A DNA stretch of 64,000 nucleotides from Sphingomonas sp. (GTDB taxonomy: Bacteria > Pseudomonadota > Alphaproteobacteria > Sphingomonadales > Sphingomonadaceae): contig NZ_JANINP010000006.1 in assembly GCF_024508665.1 (NCBI RefSeq), positions 620,001 through 684,000 on the forward strand, given 5' to 3'. Shown one piece after another: positions 8,901 to 17,363 of this stretch. A model generated the notes under the pieces. The model had not been told where the DNA came from. It saw nothing but the letters and a program-made list of their open reading frames with translations, and ran no database searches. Both the position numbers and the translations under genes were made by a program. Positions within the stretch are counted from its first letter, which is position 1. Each line of letters starts with the position of its first letter.

Positions 8901-9194
8901 TCAGTTGCGCCGCAACGCCACCAGCCGTGCGCCGCGCACGGTCGGAATACCGGACACCTTATTGAGCAATATTTCCGCGCGCGCTTCCTCCAGTCGACCC
9001 AGGTCGATCGAGAGCTTGAGGCTGGCCGGAAACCGGGCGAGCGCGATACCATAGGGAATCTGGTCGAATTGCGCGACGAGGCCGAGCAGGCGCGGCAGCA
9101 GATTGGGGCAGACGTCGCCGCTGACATGCAGCCGGACGAGCGTCGGACGAACGGTTTTGGGCGCACGCTGGGCGCGAGTTTGACCATGAAGCAC
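8901..9194 (-). CDS. Small hypothetical protein
   Basis: A 97-residue frame from a GTG at 9192-9194. The protein looks globular from about residue 20 on (TLVRLHVSGDVCPNLLPRLL, then a regular alternation ending RGARLVALRRN). The beta-alpha-beta flavour is reminiscent of small ACT-like domains, but I do not recognise a family. The ribosome site is poor. It lies alone between the sigma operon and the peptide-transport operon. Coding is supported mainly by sensible amino-acid composition compared with the overlapping frames, which are Arg/Ser/Cys-rich shadows. Confidence 0.45.
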   Translation of the reverse strand: MLHGQTRAQRAPKTVRPTLVRLHVSGDVCPNLLPRLLGLVAQFDQIPYGIALARFPASLKLSIDLGRLEEARAEILLNKVSGIPTVRGARLVALRRN

Positions 9195-9259
9195 GCTGAA
9201 TGACTTTCGAGAAACTTGGCAGGAACGGCGGGGCGTCGATCACGCCCGGCCGACGACGC

Positions 9260-9279
9260 GCCGGATCAGCCGATCCGGC
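9260..9279. terminator. Perfect 8-bp stem hairpin downstream of the POT permease gene
   Basis: GCCGGATC-AGCC-GATCCGGC forms an eight-pair stem with a tetraloop. A second small inverted repeat (GCTAG, five-base spacer, CTAGC) is at 9408-9422. Both lie in the 251 bases after the minus-strand permease stop, where no convincing gene is present. There is no U-run, so termination is only a possibility. Confidence 0.35.
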
Positions 9280-9445
9280 TGGTGCTAATTCGTGCCAGGG
9301 AATCCCGCGTTCGCGCACGTGCGAGGTCCGGGCGAAGGCGCCCGGCCGCAGCATCGAGAATCGCGCGCATGGTCATAGCGATCGTGTAGAACCGCGTTTC
9401 GGTTTTGGCTAGCCGGACTAGCAGGGCAAGGCGGATCATGGCCGA

Positions 9446-10759
9446 TTATCCGATCCTGATCGGTCTCGACCTGCTCAGAAAAAACAGGAAGATTGCCGCG
9501 ATCAGAACCGACAAGGCGCCCAGTCCAAAGAACGACGTCGCGGGTATGACGCCCCAATATGCACCCATGGCGCCAGCCAGCAGGCTGCCCAGGAACTTCG
9601 CGATATACCAGGCGCCCATCGCCATGGCCGCGACCTGAACGGGCGACAGCGCGCCGACCAAGGTCAGCCCTACCGGAATGACGAGCAGTTCGCCGACGGT
9701 CAGCAGGACGAAATAGGCGGTCACCCATTCGACGCCGACCGGCTGGCCGGTCCTGGCGTTCAACGCCGCAGCCACGACCATTACCACCATCGACAAAGCG
9801 GCGATCGCGCAGCCGAGGCTCATCCGCGCCAAGAGGTTCGCCGGTCCGTTGCGCGCGGCGCGCTTCGACCAATGGCGCATCAAAAACGGCGTCAGGACGA
9901 TGATCAGCAACGGGTTGATCGACTGAAACCAGGTCGCGGGGATCTCCAGGCGCTGTCCGAACAGATCGACGCTGCGGTCGGTCTGATGCTCGACCCAGAG
10001 CGCGATGACATTGCCGCTTTGCTCGTACCCGATCCGAAACAGAACGACGACCGCTATGATGGCGACCAGCATGCGCAAATCGCCCCAATCCTTCAAGGTA
10101 AGCGCGATCCGCGCGCTGGCTTGGGTCTGCGACCGGCTGGGCGGGTCTGCCGGCAAGAGATGCCTGAAGCGGAGATAGATGACGAGCCCGGCGAACATCC
10201 CGACTCCCGCTGCGGCGAAACCCCAATGCCAGCCATAGAGCTCGCCGAGCGTGCCGCACACCAAGGGTGCCAACAGGCCGCCTAGATTGATTCCCATATA
10301 ATAAGCGCTGAACGCCTGGGCCTGGCGCGGATCGTCGTCGGCATAGAGTCCGCCAACTTGCACGGCGAGCGGCGGCATGAAGAGACCGTTGCCCAAAGCA
10401 ACCAGCGCCAAAGCAGGGAACAGCAACGGCTCGAACGCCATGGCGAAATGGCCGCACATCATCAGCATGGCGCCGGTCACGACGCTGCGCGTGCGCCCCA
10501 GCCAGCGATCTGCGATGATACCGCCGAAAAAGGGGCTGAAGAAGGCTGCAGCTCCATATGCGCCGTAGATCAGCGACGACTTCGCCTGGCTGAAGCCGAG
10601 ATGCTGGGTCATGTAATAGACCAGCAGCGCTTGCAGGCCGAAATAGGAGAACTCGGCCCACATCTGCGTCATGAACAACACGGTCAGGCCCGGCGGATGA
10701 CCGAACAGCGCCTTTGGGCGAACCGCGGGTTCCACGCCGGCCAGCGTACCCGTGGCCAT
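9446..10759 (-). CDS. POT/PTR2-family proton-dependent oligopeptide transporter
   Basis: 437 residues and about twelve membrane segments. The first helix carries a variant of the POT motif ExxERFxYYG as MWAEFSYFGLQALLVYYM, and the second motif region YMGINLGGLLAPLVCGTLGE fits PTR2 family members. It would import di- and tripeptides with protons across the inner membrane. It is the last gene of a minus-strand set after the TonB receptor and the beta-lactamase-fold hydrolase, with 70 bases separating it from the latter. Together with the dipeptide epimerase across the divergent promoter, this context suggests peptides containing D-amino acids or muropeptides as substrates. Confidence 0.82.
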   Translation of the reverse strand: MATGTLAGVEPAVRPKALFGHPPGLTVLFMTQMWAEFSYFGLQALLVYYMTQHLGFSQAKSSLIYGAYGAAAFFSPFFGGIIADRWLGRTRSVVTGAMLMMCGHFAMAFEPLLFPALALVALGNGLFMPPLAVQVGGLYADDDPRQAQAFSAYYMGINLGGLLAPLVCGTLGELYGWHWGFAAAGVGMFAGLVIYLRFRHLLPADPPSRSQTQASARIALTLKDWGDLRMLVAIIAVVVLFRIGYEQSGNVIALWVEHQTDRSVDLFGQRLEIPATWFQSINPLLIIVLTPFLMRHWSKRAARNGPANLLARMSLGCAIAALSMVVMVVAAALNARTGQPVGVEWVTAYFVLLTVGELLVIPVGLTLVGALSPVQVAAMAMGAWYIAKFLGSLLAGAMGAYWGVIPATSFFGLGALSVLIAAIFLFFLSRSRPIRIG

Positions 10760-10829
10760 TACCGGACCCGCAACATATGCCGACGGCGACCGAGCTTTTG
10801 CAACGCGTGGCGGCGGTCAAATGCCATGC

Positions 10830-12842
10830 TCAGAAGTTCAAGCTCGGCGTCAGCGTCCGCATGTCGAACATCATCCAGACCAAGAACAGCGCGGACAGCG
10901 CCACGACCGCCGCCCAGCCGGTCCTGAACCACCGGCTTTCGGGACCGGTCGCGACCGCCCGGACGTTCCAGATCGCGAGCGCCGTGCCGATGATCGCGCC
11001 GAGCGACAGCAATTGCAGCAACCGCATCCAGATATCGAGACGCCCGTCGAAATTGCCGACATCGCTGCTCAGCGCCGCGATCATCGCCATCCAGCCGGCC
11101 GCCACGATCACCATCAGCCAAGCCGTGAGCCGGGTCGCGCGGTAGAGCATCAGCGGGCGCTTCGCGATCGTCGGGCGATAGCCGTAGCGGCGGCGAGTGA
11201 GCGCGACGATCGGCCAGCTGAGCGCCGTGACCAGCATGACGGCCAGTGCCGCCAGCAACATCGGCATGATCCAGCTGCCGTTCATCCCGGTCGGAGCCGG
11301 CAAGAAGAGGATGATCGGCGCGAACTCGCTCGGCGCAAACGCGGTCACCTTGCCGTCCTTGACCGCCGCGCCCAGGCGATCGGTTCCGCCGACTTCCTGC
11401 CATTGCCACGGCGCCACCTCGCGCCATTTCTTGGGCACGCCGGCGGGATCGGTCAGCGCGGAAACGGTGATGGTGTTGTCGTCGTTCAGCGATACGACGG
11501 GCTGGCCGATCAAATTGGCGATGCGCAGCCAATTGTTCACCGAGCCGCGACTGCTGACATAATTGCCGGCCATGGCGCGGCCATGCTCGGCCGCGGTGGG
11601 AAGAGTGGGCAGCGCGGACGCTTTCTGCGGGAAGTAGCGGTCGGTGAAGCTGTCGAAGATGCGCTGGCGCAACACATGCGCCGCGCCGTCCTTGCCGGCG
11701 CTGTTGAACGACAGATACAGCCCCACACCCTTGTCGAGATAGAGATGCAGGTCGGAATGGAACCAGTCGGTATCGCCGCCATGGCCGATGATGTTCAGCC
11801 CGTTGCGATCCTCGTGATAAAAGCCCAGCGCCATGCCCGGCAGGCCGGGGATGGGGGTGTTGGCGGTCGCATACATCAACGCCGCGGTTTTTTTGTCGAG
11901 CAGCGGATTGGTCGCGGAGAGATGCGCGATCATGAACTTGGCCATATCCGCGCCGCTCGATGACAAAGCGCCGGCCGGCGACAGCGGGATGATCTCATAG
12001 GGCTGGGGATCTTCCGAGGCACGGGCATAGCCGCTCGCGAGCAGTGGCCCGAGACCAGCCGGCAAGGGCTGCACGAAGCTGGAATGCGCCATGCCGAGCG
12101 GGGCGAAGATGTGGCGCTGCACATATGCCTCGAACGGCTCGCCCGACACCCGCTGGACGATATAGCCGGCAAGCGACGCGCCATAGTTCGAATAGGACGC
12201 CGTGCTGCCGGGAGCATAGATCCGCGCCGGCACCGACCGCTTGAGCGCGGCATCGAGCGGCCGGTTATCGGCCGGCTTGGTGGCGATCAGATATTTCGCC
12301 GTCTCTTCGAACCCGGCGGTGTGGGTCATCAGGTTGCGCAGCGTGATCGGCTTGCCGAAAGCCGGCGGAATCTTGAAATCGAGATAATCGTTGATGTCTC
12401 GATCGAGATCGAGCTTGCCCGCCTGGACCTGCTGCATGACCGCGGTCCAGGTGAAGAGCTTGGAGATCGAGCCGGGCCGGAACAATGTGGTATCGGGGTC
12501 GACCGGCTTGCGCGTCTTCATGTCGGCGTAGCCGAAGCCGCGCTGGGTCAGTACCTGGCCGTCTTTGACCACGACGACGACCGCGCCGGCAATGTCGCCG
12601 GTATCGAGTCCGTAAGGGATCAAGCCGTCGAGCCAGCTGTCGACATCGGCTTTGGTCAAGGTCGGCGCCCCGGCCGCCGTTGCCAGCGTAGGCGCTTCCG
12701 CCTGGCCGCTTTTCACCGACGTGGCCGGGCTGGCCGGATTGAGCGTTGGCGTTTGCGCGGCGATGGGCACCGCGACCAGCAGAAGTGACGACAACACGGC
12801 CTTGAACAGGCGTGTAGGGCTGGCGATCCATCCGGTGCGCAT
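10830..12842 (-). CDS. Membrane-anchored beta-lactamase-fold serine hydrolase (class C/D-peptidase family)
   Basis: 670 residues. A signal peptide (to about residue 30) precedes a serine beta-lactamase/DD-peptidase domain (about 70-420). The SxxK motif is in RPGSISKLFTW, the YxN motif in TASYSNYGASLA, and the third motif is HGG (IIGHGGDTDW) in place of KTG. A beta-rich middle region (430-540) is followed by about four C-terminal transmembrane helices. The family includes D-aminopeptidases, DD-carboxypeptidases and esterases, not only antibiotic-resistance enzymes. The active site should face the periplasm. The start ATG overlaps the stop of the TonB receptor gene by one base, so the two are coupled; peptide trimming before POT uptake is inferred. 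Confidence 0.82.
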   Translation of the reverse strand: MRTGWIASPTRLFKAVLSSLLLVAVPIAAQTPTLNPASPATSVKSGQAEAPTLATAAGAPTLTKADVDSWLDGLIPYGLDTGDIAGAVVVVVKDGQVLTQRGFGYADMKTRKPVDPDTTLFRPGSISKLFTWTAVMQQVQAGKLDLDRDINDYLDFKIPPAFGKPITLRNLMTHTAGFEETAKYLIATKPADNRPLDAALKRSVPARIYAPGSTASYSNYGASLAGYIVQRVSGEPFEAYVQRHIFAPLGMAHSSFVQPLPAGLGPLLASGYARASEDPQPYEIIPLSPAGALSSSGADMAKFMIAHLSATNPLLDKKTAALMYATANTPIPGLPGMALGFYHEDRNGLNIIGHGGDTDWFHSDLHLYLDKGVGLYLSFNSAGKDGAAHVLRQRIFDSFTDRYFPQKASALPTLPTAAEHGRAMAGNYVSSRGSVNNWLRIANLIGQPVVSLNDDNTITVSALTDPAGVPKKWREVAPWQWQEVGGTDRLGAAVKDGKVTAFAPSEFAPIILFLPAPTGMNGSWIMPMLLAALAVMLVTALSWPIVALTRRRYGYRPTIAKRPLMLYRATRLTAWLMVIVAAGWMAMIAALSSDVGNFDGRLDIWMRLLQLLSLGAIIGTALAIWNVRAVATGPESRWFRTGWAAVVALSALFLVWMMFDMRTLTPSLNF

Positions 12843-15184
12843 CAGAATTCGACCCCCGCTGTAAGGCCTATCGTGCGCGGACGAATTCTCGCGACGTCGA
12901 TCAGGCCAGCATAACGCCCACCATAAGGGCCGGCATAGGTCTGTCCGCCCGAATTGGTGAGATTCTTCGCGTAGATACTCAAGGTTACCGGTTTCATTTC
13001 GATGCCCGCCCGCAGATCGACCGTGGCATAGCCGTCGAGGATCAGGCGGTGACCGAACGTGGCTTGATAGGCGGCGTCGAAATCCGCCGGCCGGTCACTG
13101 ACCATCGCGACCGATCCCCCGACAAAGGCGTTCGTTTTGCCGCCGAGCGACCAGTCATAGTCCGCGGAGAGGCTGGCGTTCCAGCGCGGTGCGTAGGGAA
13201 GCTGGTCTCCGTCCGAGCCGCCGACCAGGATGTTCCCCTTGAGCGCGGTGTCATTGTAGGCGACCGACGCAAGCACGACCAGGCCCCGGATCGGCCGCAG
13301 CGTCAGCGTGACCTCGCCGCCGTAACTCTTGGCGCCTTCACCATTGCCGTCGGCGGTGACCGGGCCGATCGAGGTCTGGAAGGTCGTGACGATCTGCGTG
13401 TTCTTCCAGTCGAGATAATAAATGGAAGCGTCGATGCCGAACGTCCGGTCTTGCGTCTCGGCGCGGACGCCCGCCTCGTAGCTGATCAGGGTGTCGGCCT
13501 TGAACTGCGCCGGATAATCCGCGGGAGCTCCCGGCGGGACGACATTGGGGCCGCCCGGCCGATAGCCCTTGGCGATGCGCGCGTAGATCGCGACTCGCTT
13601 GTTGATCTCGTATCGCGGCGACACCGACCAGGTCCACACCCCCTCGGACGACTTTCCGAGCAGCGTACCGTCCGCGCCCTGGACGACGACGAAGCCGCCG
13701 CCCAGGCTCTGGGACGTGCGCTGTTCGTTGCGGCTGTACCGGATGCCGCCGGTGATATCGAAAGCGCTGGACACGTGCCAGGTCGCACTCCCGAACCCGG
13801 CATATTCCTTATAGGTCGAGTCCAGGCTGGCGGTCAGGAAATGGTCGAAGGGAAAGGGCGCGGCGGGCACGCCCGGGCCGAGCAGGTCCTGCGGAATGGT
13901 GCCTGCTTCCGGCAGCAGCGCCCCGGTGGCCGGATCGAACGGCCGGTAGAGCTGGAAGATCCGTCCGGGTTCGCGGGTATAATACCCCCCGATCAGCCAT
14001 TCGAACGTGTCCGACTTCGCCGAAGTCAGGCGGATTTCCTGCGCGAACTTCTTCTGGCTGATATTGGACGGCTCGTCGGTGCCGAAGGGAGTGGCCGCGC
14101 CGTAAAACGGACTGATGTCGCCCAATTGGGGCGTTACGTCGATATCCTCGTGCTGGCGAAGCGTGGCGTAGCTGGTGACCGAGGTCAGCGCGACCGGCCC
14201 GAAATCATATTCGATCGTGCCCGAATAGAGGCGGTAATCGACGTTGTTGCGCTCGGGCAGTGTTTGATAGCGAAGCAGCCCGGTGCCGGTCGCCCCGGTA
14301 AAGGGATCCGCAGTGATCGGCGACAGCGTCGCCGGGTCGACGTCGATCGTGTCGCGGCCATGCGCGCGGATATTCTGCGCGATCGCGGTCAATCGGATCG
14401 AGAAACGGTCGCTGGGCTTGAACAGCAAGGAGGCGCGGCCGCCATAGCTGTCGGAATAATTGGTGTCGTGGGCAGCAATGCCGACGCTATCGATATAGCC
14501 CGGCGTGCGGCGATAAAAACCGCTCGCGCGGAACGCCAGCGTGTCGCTGAGCGGCACGTTGATCACGCCATTGCCCGACCAGCCTGTGCCGCCGCCATCG
14601 ACCGTTTCGACACCGGCCTGCGCGCGCAGCGAGAGCCGGTCGAACTTGGGCGGAGTGGTGACATATTTGAGCAAGCCGCCCAGCGAATTCGCGCCGTACA
14701 GCGTGCCCTGCGGGCCACGCAGCACCTCGATGCGCTCGACGTCGAAGGGGTCGATGTCGCCCGCCAGATGCGCTGCGTTTGTCTGACTGGTGCTCGACCC
14801 GAACGGCGTATCGTCGATATAGACGGAAACGGTCGGGCTGGCACCGCCGGTATTGATGCCGCGCAGGATGATGCGCGATTCGCCCGCATTCTGCTGCTGG
14901 ATGCTGAAACCGGGAACGAGCGACGCATAGTCTAGCAAGGTGGTGGCATGGCGCTGCTCGAGCACTTCGCTCGACACGACAGTTATCGACTGCGGAACGT
15001 CGATCAAATTCTGGCTGCGCTTCTGGGCGGTGACGATGATGTCGTCGTCGAAATTCCCCCCGCTGCTTGCCTGTGGTTGGCTGGCGGCGACCGGAGCGTC
15101 CGTTTGCGCCTGTGCGGCGGGTGCCCATATCGCCATCGCCGCACCAGCCAGCCAGAACGTTCTTGATCGAGTCACGATCGCCAT
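12842..15184 (-). CDS. TonB-dependent outer-membrane receptor (peptide locus)
   Basis: 780 residues from the ATG at 15182-15184, eight bases after AAGGGG; an upstream TTG is less likely. The signal peptide ends near AAQAQT. The TonB box IIVTAQKRSQN precedes a plug with DVPQSITVVSSEVLEQRHAT, RIILRGINTGG and RIEVLRGPQGTLYGANSLGG. A 22-strand barrel follows, ending in a C-terminal Phe (LTAGVEF). It imports a bulky substrate across the outer membrane with TonB energy. The operon partners (a D-peptidase-like hydrolase and a POT permease) point to peptides or cell-wall fragments. The divergent XRE-cupin regulator gene starts 125 bases away. Confidence 0.9.
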   Translation of the reverse strand: MAIVTRSRTFWLAGAAMAIWAPAAQAQTDAPVAASQPQASSGGNFDDDIIVTAQKRSQNLIDVPQSITVVSSEVLEQRHATTLLDYASLVPGFSIQQQNAGESRIILRGINTGGASPTVSVYIDDTPFGSSTSQTNAAHLAGDIDPFDVERIEVLRGPQGTLYGANSLGGLLKYVTTPPKFDRLSLRAQAGVETVDGGGTGWSGNGVINVPLSDTLAFRASGFYRRTPGYIDSVGIAAHDTNYSDSYGGRASLLFKPSDRFSIRLTAIAQNIRAHGRDTIDVDPATLSPITADPFTGATGTGLLRYQTLPERNNVDYRLYSGTIEYDFGPVALTSVTSYATLRQHEDIDVTPQLGDISPFYGAATPFGTDEPSNISQKKFAQEIRLTSAKSDTFEWLIGGYYTREPGRIFQLYRPFDPATGALLPEAGTIPQDLLGPGVPAAPFPFDHFLTASLDSTYKEYAGFGSATWHVSSAFDITGGIRYSRNEQRTSQSLGGGFVVVQGADGTLLGKSSEGVWTWSVSPRYEINKRVAIYARIAKGYRPGGPNVVPPGAPADYPAQFKADTLISYEAGVRAETQDRTFGIDASIYYLDWKNTQIVTTFQTSIGPVTADGNGEGAKSYGGEVTLTLRPIRGLVVLASVAYNDTALKGNILVGGSDGDQLPYAPRWNASLSADYDWSLGGKTNAFVGGSVAMVSDRPADFDAAYQATFGHRLILDGYATVDLRAGIEMKPVTLSIYAKNLTNSGGQTYAGPYGGRYAGLIDVARIRPRTIGLTAGVEF

Positions 15185-15215
15185 CGCCAAACCCCTTGAA
15201 ATGCTCCGGCATCAT

Positions 15216-15227
15216 GAACACTGTTTC
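15216..15227. promoter_or_regulatory. Candidate XRE-cupin operator, TonB side
   Basis: GAACACTGTTTC lies between the TonB receptor and the XRE-cupin gene, within TGAA-N6-TTCA symmetry. It matches ten of twelve positions of the perfect palindrome at 15966-15977 on the other side of the regulator gene. The shared sequence and position suggest binding by that regulator. Confidence 0.5.
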
Positions 15228-15308
15228 ATAATTAGCAACTCTTTTCTCAAATGTGCACGGCGGTTCCCTGGGGCAGGGCTTTGCGCTAGGCGGGGGCGGG
15301 GAGAGACT

Positions 15309-15962
15309 ATGACCAAGACCGCTCGCGACAATCATCCCGGCCGTCTGCTCCGTGCCGCACGCATCGAGCAGGGGTTGACGCTCAGGGCGCTTGCGACGCG
15401 ACTGGACATGCCGTTTTCGACGCTGTCGAAGCTCGAGAACGGCAAGATGGCGATGACCTATGACAAATTGGTCAGGCTCGCCCAGGCTCTCGGTCTCGAT
15501 CTCGGCAGCCTCGTGGCGGGGGCGGTCCCGGCGGAAAAGCCGCCCGCCGCGCTCGGCCGGCGCAGCGTGTCTCGCGCCGGCGAATGGCAGGGCGCTACTA
15601 CCGAACGTTACACGCATCTCTATCCGGCCGGCGACCTGCTCGACAAGATGATGGTGCCGATCATCATCGATGTAAAAGCCCGCAATATCGACGATGTCGG
15701 CGGTCTGATCCGCCACTCCGGCGAGGAATATCTGCATGTATTGTCGGGCACGATGGAGCTGCATTCGGATCTCTACGCACCGCTGCCGCTGGCCCAGGGC
15801 GACTCGGTCTATTTCGACAGCGGAATGGCGCATGCCTATGTCCGAGTCGGCGATGAACCTTGCCGAGTGCTGTCGGTTTGTGCCGGCCCCGGCATGCAAC
15901 GCTTCGCCGAACTGGCTTCGCGAAGCGCCGAGCCAGCCGCGGACGACGTTTCAGGCCACTAA
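15309..15962 (+). CDS. XRE-family regulator with C-terminal cupin domain
   Basis: 217 residues. A helix-turn-helix of Cro/C1 type occupies about residues 12-70 (RLLRAARIEQGLTLRALATR, then FSTLSKLENGKMAM), and a cupin fold occupies about 105-205 (IRHSGEEYLHVLSGTMELHS, DSVYFDSGMAHAYVRVG). HTH-cupin proteins of this layout regulate amino-acid and peptide metabolism genes, sensing a small ligand through the cupin. It is divergent from the TonB receptor operon and 46 bases upstream of the epimerase gene, so it probably regulates both. The start ATG at 15309 follows a GGGGAGAG ribosome site. Confidence 0.87.
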   Translation: MTKTARDNHPGRLLRAARIEQGLTLRALATRLDMPFSTLSKLENGKMAMTYDKLVRLAQALGLDLGSLVAGAVPAEKPPAALGRRSVSRAGEWQGATTERYTHLYPAGDLLDKMMVPIIIDVKARNIDDVGGLIRHSGEEYLHVLSGTMELHSDLYAPLPLAQGDSVYFDSGMAHAYVRVGDEPCRVLSVCAGPGMQRFAELASRSAEPAADDVSGH

Positions 15963-15964
15963 GT

Positions 15965-15978
15965 AGAAACATGTTTCT
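15965..15978. promoter_or_regulatory. Perfect palindrome AGAAACATGTTTCT before the epimerase gene
   Basis: A 14-base perfect palindrome lies four bases or fewer after the XRE-cupin stop, with a further TGAAACA half-site from 15984. Its core is nearly repeated at 15216-15227. It is best explained as an operator for the neighbouring XRE-cupin protein. Confidence 0.55.
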
Positions 15979-16017
15979 TATATTGAAACACAGCTGAATT
16001 CATGTGATGTGGCGGTC

Positions 16018-17016
16018 ATGACGACCGCCCTCACGCTCAGCCATCGCCGCGACGCCATGGCGTTTCGCGAACCTTTCCGGATCTCGGGCTATCTCTTCGA
16101 CTCGATGCCGGCGGTGATCGCGACGATCTCCGACGGAGAAGTGACGGGCCGAGGAGAGGCGGCAGGCGTTTATTATCTGGGCGACGATCCGGACCATATC
16201 GAACGCGAATTGGAGCGGTGTCGCGCACAGGTCGAAGCAGGGACCGATCGCGAGGAGTTACGCGGTCTGCTCCCGCCCGGAGGCGCGCGTAACGCACTCG
16301 ACTGCGCATTGTGGGAACTGGAGTCGCTCCGGGCCGGTACGCCCGTCTGGAAGCTTGCCGGTGTCGCCCCACCGAAGCCCCTGGTCACGACGTTCACGCT
16401 TCCGGCGGAAGATCCAGCCGAGATCCTTCGCCGGCTCGACGACCTACCGACGTTAAGGGCGATCAAGCTGAAGCTCGAGGGCGACCTTGCCGGCGATTCC
16501 GAGCGGGTTCGAGCGGTGCGTGCGGCCCGACCGAATGTCTGGCTCGGTGTGGATGCCAATCAGGGTTATGGCGGTGACGATCTCGACGGCCTGGTCGCAA
16601 TGCTCGTCAGGGAAAAGGTGCTGCTGCTGGAACAGCCCGTCCGCCGCGGCGAGGAGGCTTTGCTCGACAATTGGCGGTCGCCGATCCCAGTCGTCGCCGA
16701 CGAGAGTATCCAGGACCTCGTCGAACTCGAAGCCCAGCACCGTCGCTTCCAGGTCTTGAATATCAAGCTCGACAAATGCGGCGGCCTGACCGAGGCGCTG
16801 ATGATGGCCGAGCGTGGGCGCCGGCTTGGAATGAAGATCATGGTTGGCAACATGGCCGGCGCCACGCTTTCGACTGCCCCGGCCTTCGTCCTTGCCCAGT
16901 TGTGCGACGTGGTCGATCTCGACGGCCCCTGGTTCGTCGCCGACGATCCGCTCGCGGCGAGCCTCTATGCTGACGGCGAGATCATGGTGCCGGCGCATCT
17001 TTGGGGTGCGGGCTAG
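16018..17016 (+). CDS. Dipeptide epimerase (enolase superfamily, L-Ala-D/L-Glu epimerase-like)
   Basis: 332 residues from ATG 16018; a GTG at 16009 is an alternative. The enolase-superfamily MLE subgroup is shown by paired lysines in IKLKLEG and NIKLDKCGG, metal ligands in GVDANQGYG, LLEQPV and VADES, and the DxD-type C-terminal motif of dipeptide epimerases in VVDLDGPWFVADDP. These enzymes racemise one residue of a dipeptide, classically L-Ala-D-Glu from murein. The two catalytic lysines on opposite barrel faces fit 1,1-proton transfer. Its association with a TonB receptor, a D-peptidase-fold hydrolase and a POT transporter supports use of imported cell-wall dipeptides. Confidence 0.85.
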   Translation: MTTALTLSHRRDAMAFREPFRISGYLFDSMPAVIATISDGEVTGRGEAAGVYYLGDDPDHIERELERCRAQVEAGTDREELRGLLPPGGARNALDCALWELESLRAGTPVWKLAGVAPPKPLVTTFTLPAEDPAEILRRLDDLPTLRAIKLKLEGDLAGDSERVRAVRAARPNVWLGVDANQGYGGDDLDGLVAMLVREKVLLLEQPVRRGEEALLDNWRSPIPVVADESIQDLVELEAQHRRFQVLNIKLDKCGGLTEALMMAERGRRLGMKIMVGNMAGATLSTAPAFVLAQLCDVVDLDGPWFVADDPLAASLYADGEIMVPAHLWGAG

Positions 17017-17363
17017 GGCCTGGGTTCAGAGAGACGAACGGCAATTTTCAGCGTCTCGATTTAGCTAGCGACCCCTAGGCGATTTCATGCGGCGGTTTTG
17101 CTGCTGTCATGCCGCGGCCTTAACGGCCCGATCCTCTCTGTCGGTTTTCCGCGGACCGGGGCAGCCGATCCAAACATGCAGCGCGCCAAATAGATCGGTG
17201 AATATACGAGCCTGGTACGCGCCGACACGTCAGCGAAAGTCGCCGTTTCTCCGGCGAGAGCGCGCAGCGGCACCGGCGGTCTCCCGTAGACAATGGCTGA
17301 CGGACAGCATTGCCCTTTCAATAATCATCCTGGCTTATAATAATCGGTCGAGGGAGATTGCCG
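17017..17363. other. Intergenic region without a recognisable gene
   Basis: About 347 bases between the epimerase and the lipoprotein gene. I see no convincing coding frame, RNA gene or mobile element. A weak GCGGC/GCCGC inverted repeat (17089-17093 and 17111-17115) might help terminate the epimerase transcript. An AT-richer stretch (about 17318-17345) immediately upstream of the lipoprotein gene probably holds its promoter. Confidence 0.4.

Noticed and set aside
9200..9412. 70-codon plus-strand frame in the gap after the POT permease gene
   Set aside because: The composition is Arg/Gly/Ser-rich without a fold, and it overlaps hairpins; no ribosome site.
10830..12842. Annotation as an antibiotic-resistance beta-lactamase
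   Set aside because: The SxxK/YxN motifs are shared with D-peptidases and esterases. The third motif is HGG, the protein has a C-terminal membrane domain, and the operon is about peptide uptake.
13049..14935. Long open frame (628 codons) on the plus strand opposite the peptide-locus TonB receptor
   Set aside because: Same antisense effect; no motifs, no ribosome site, and the minus-strand frame is a complete receptor.
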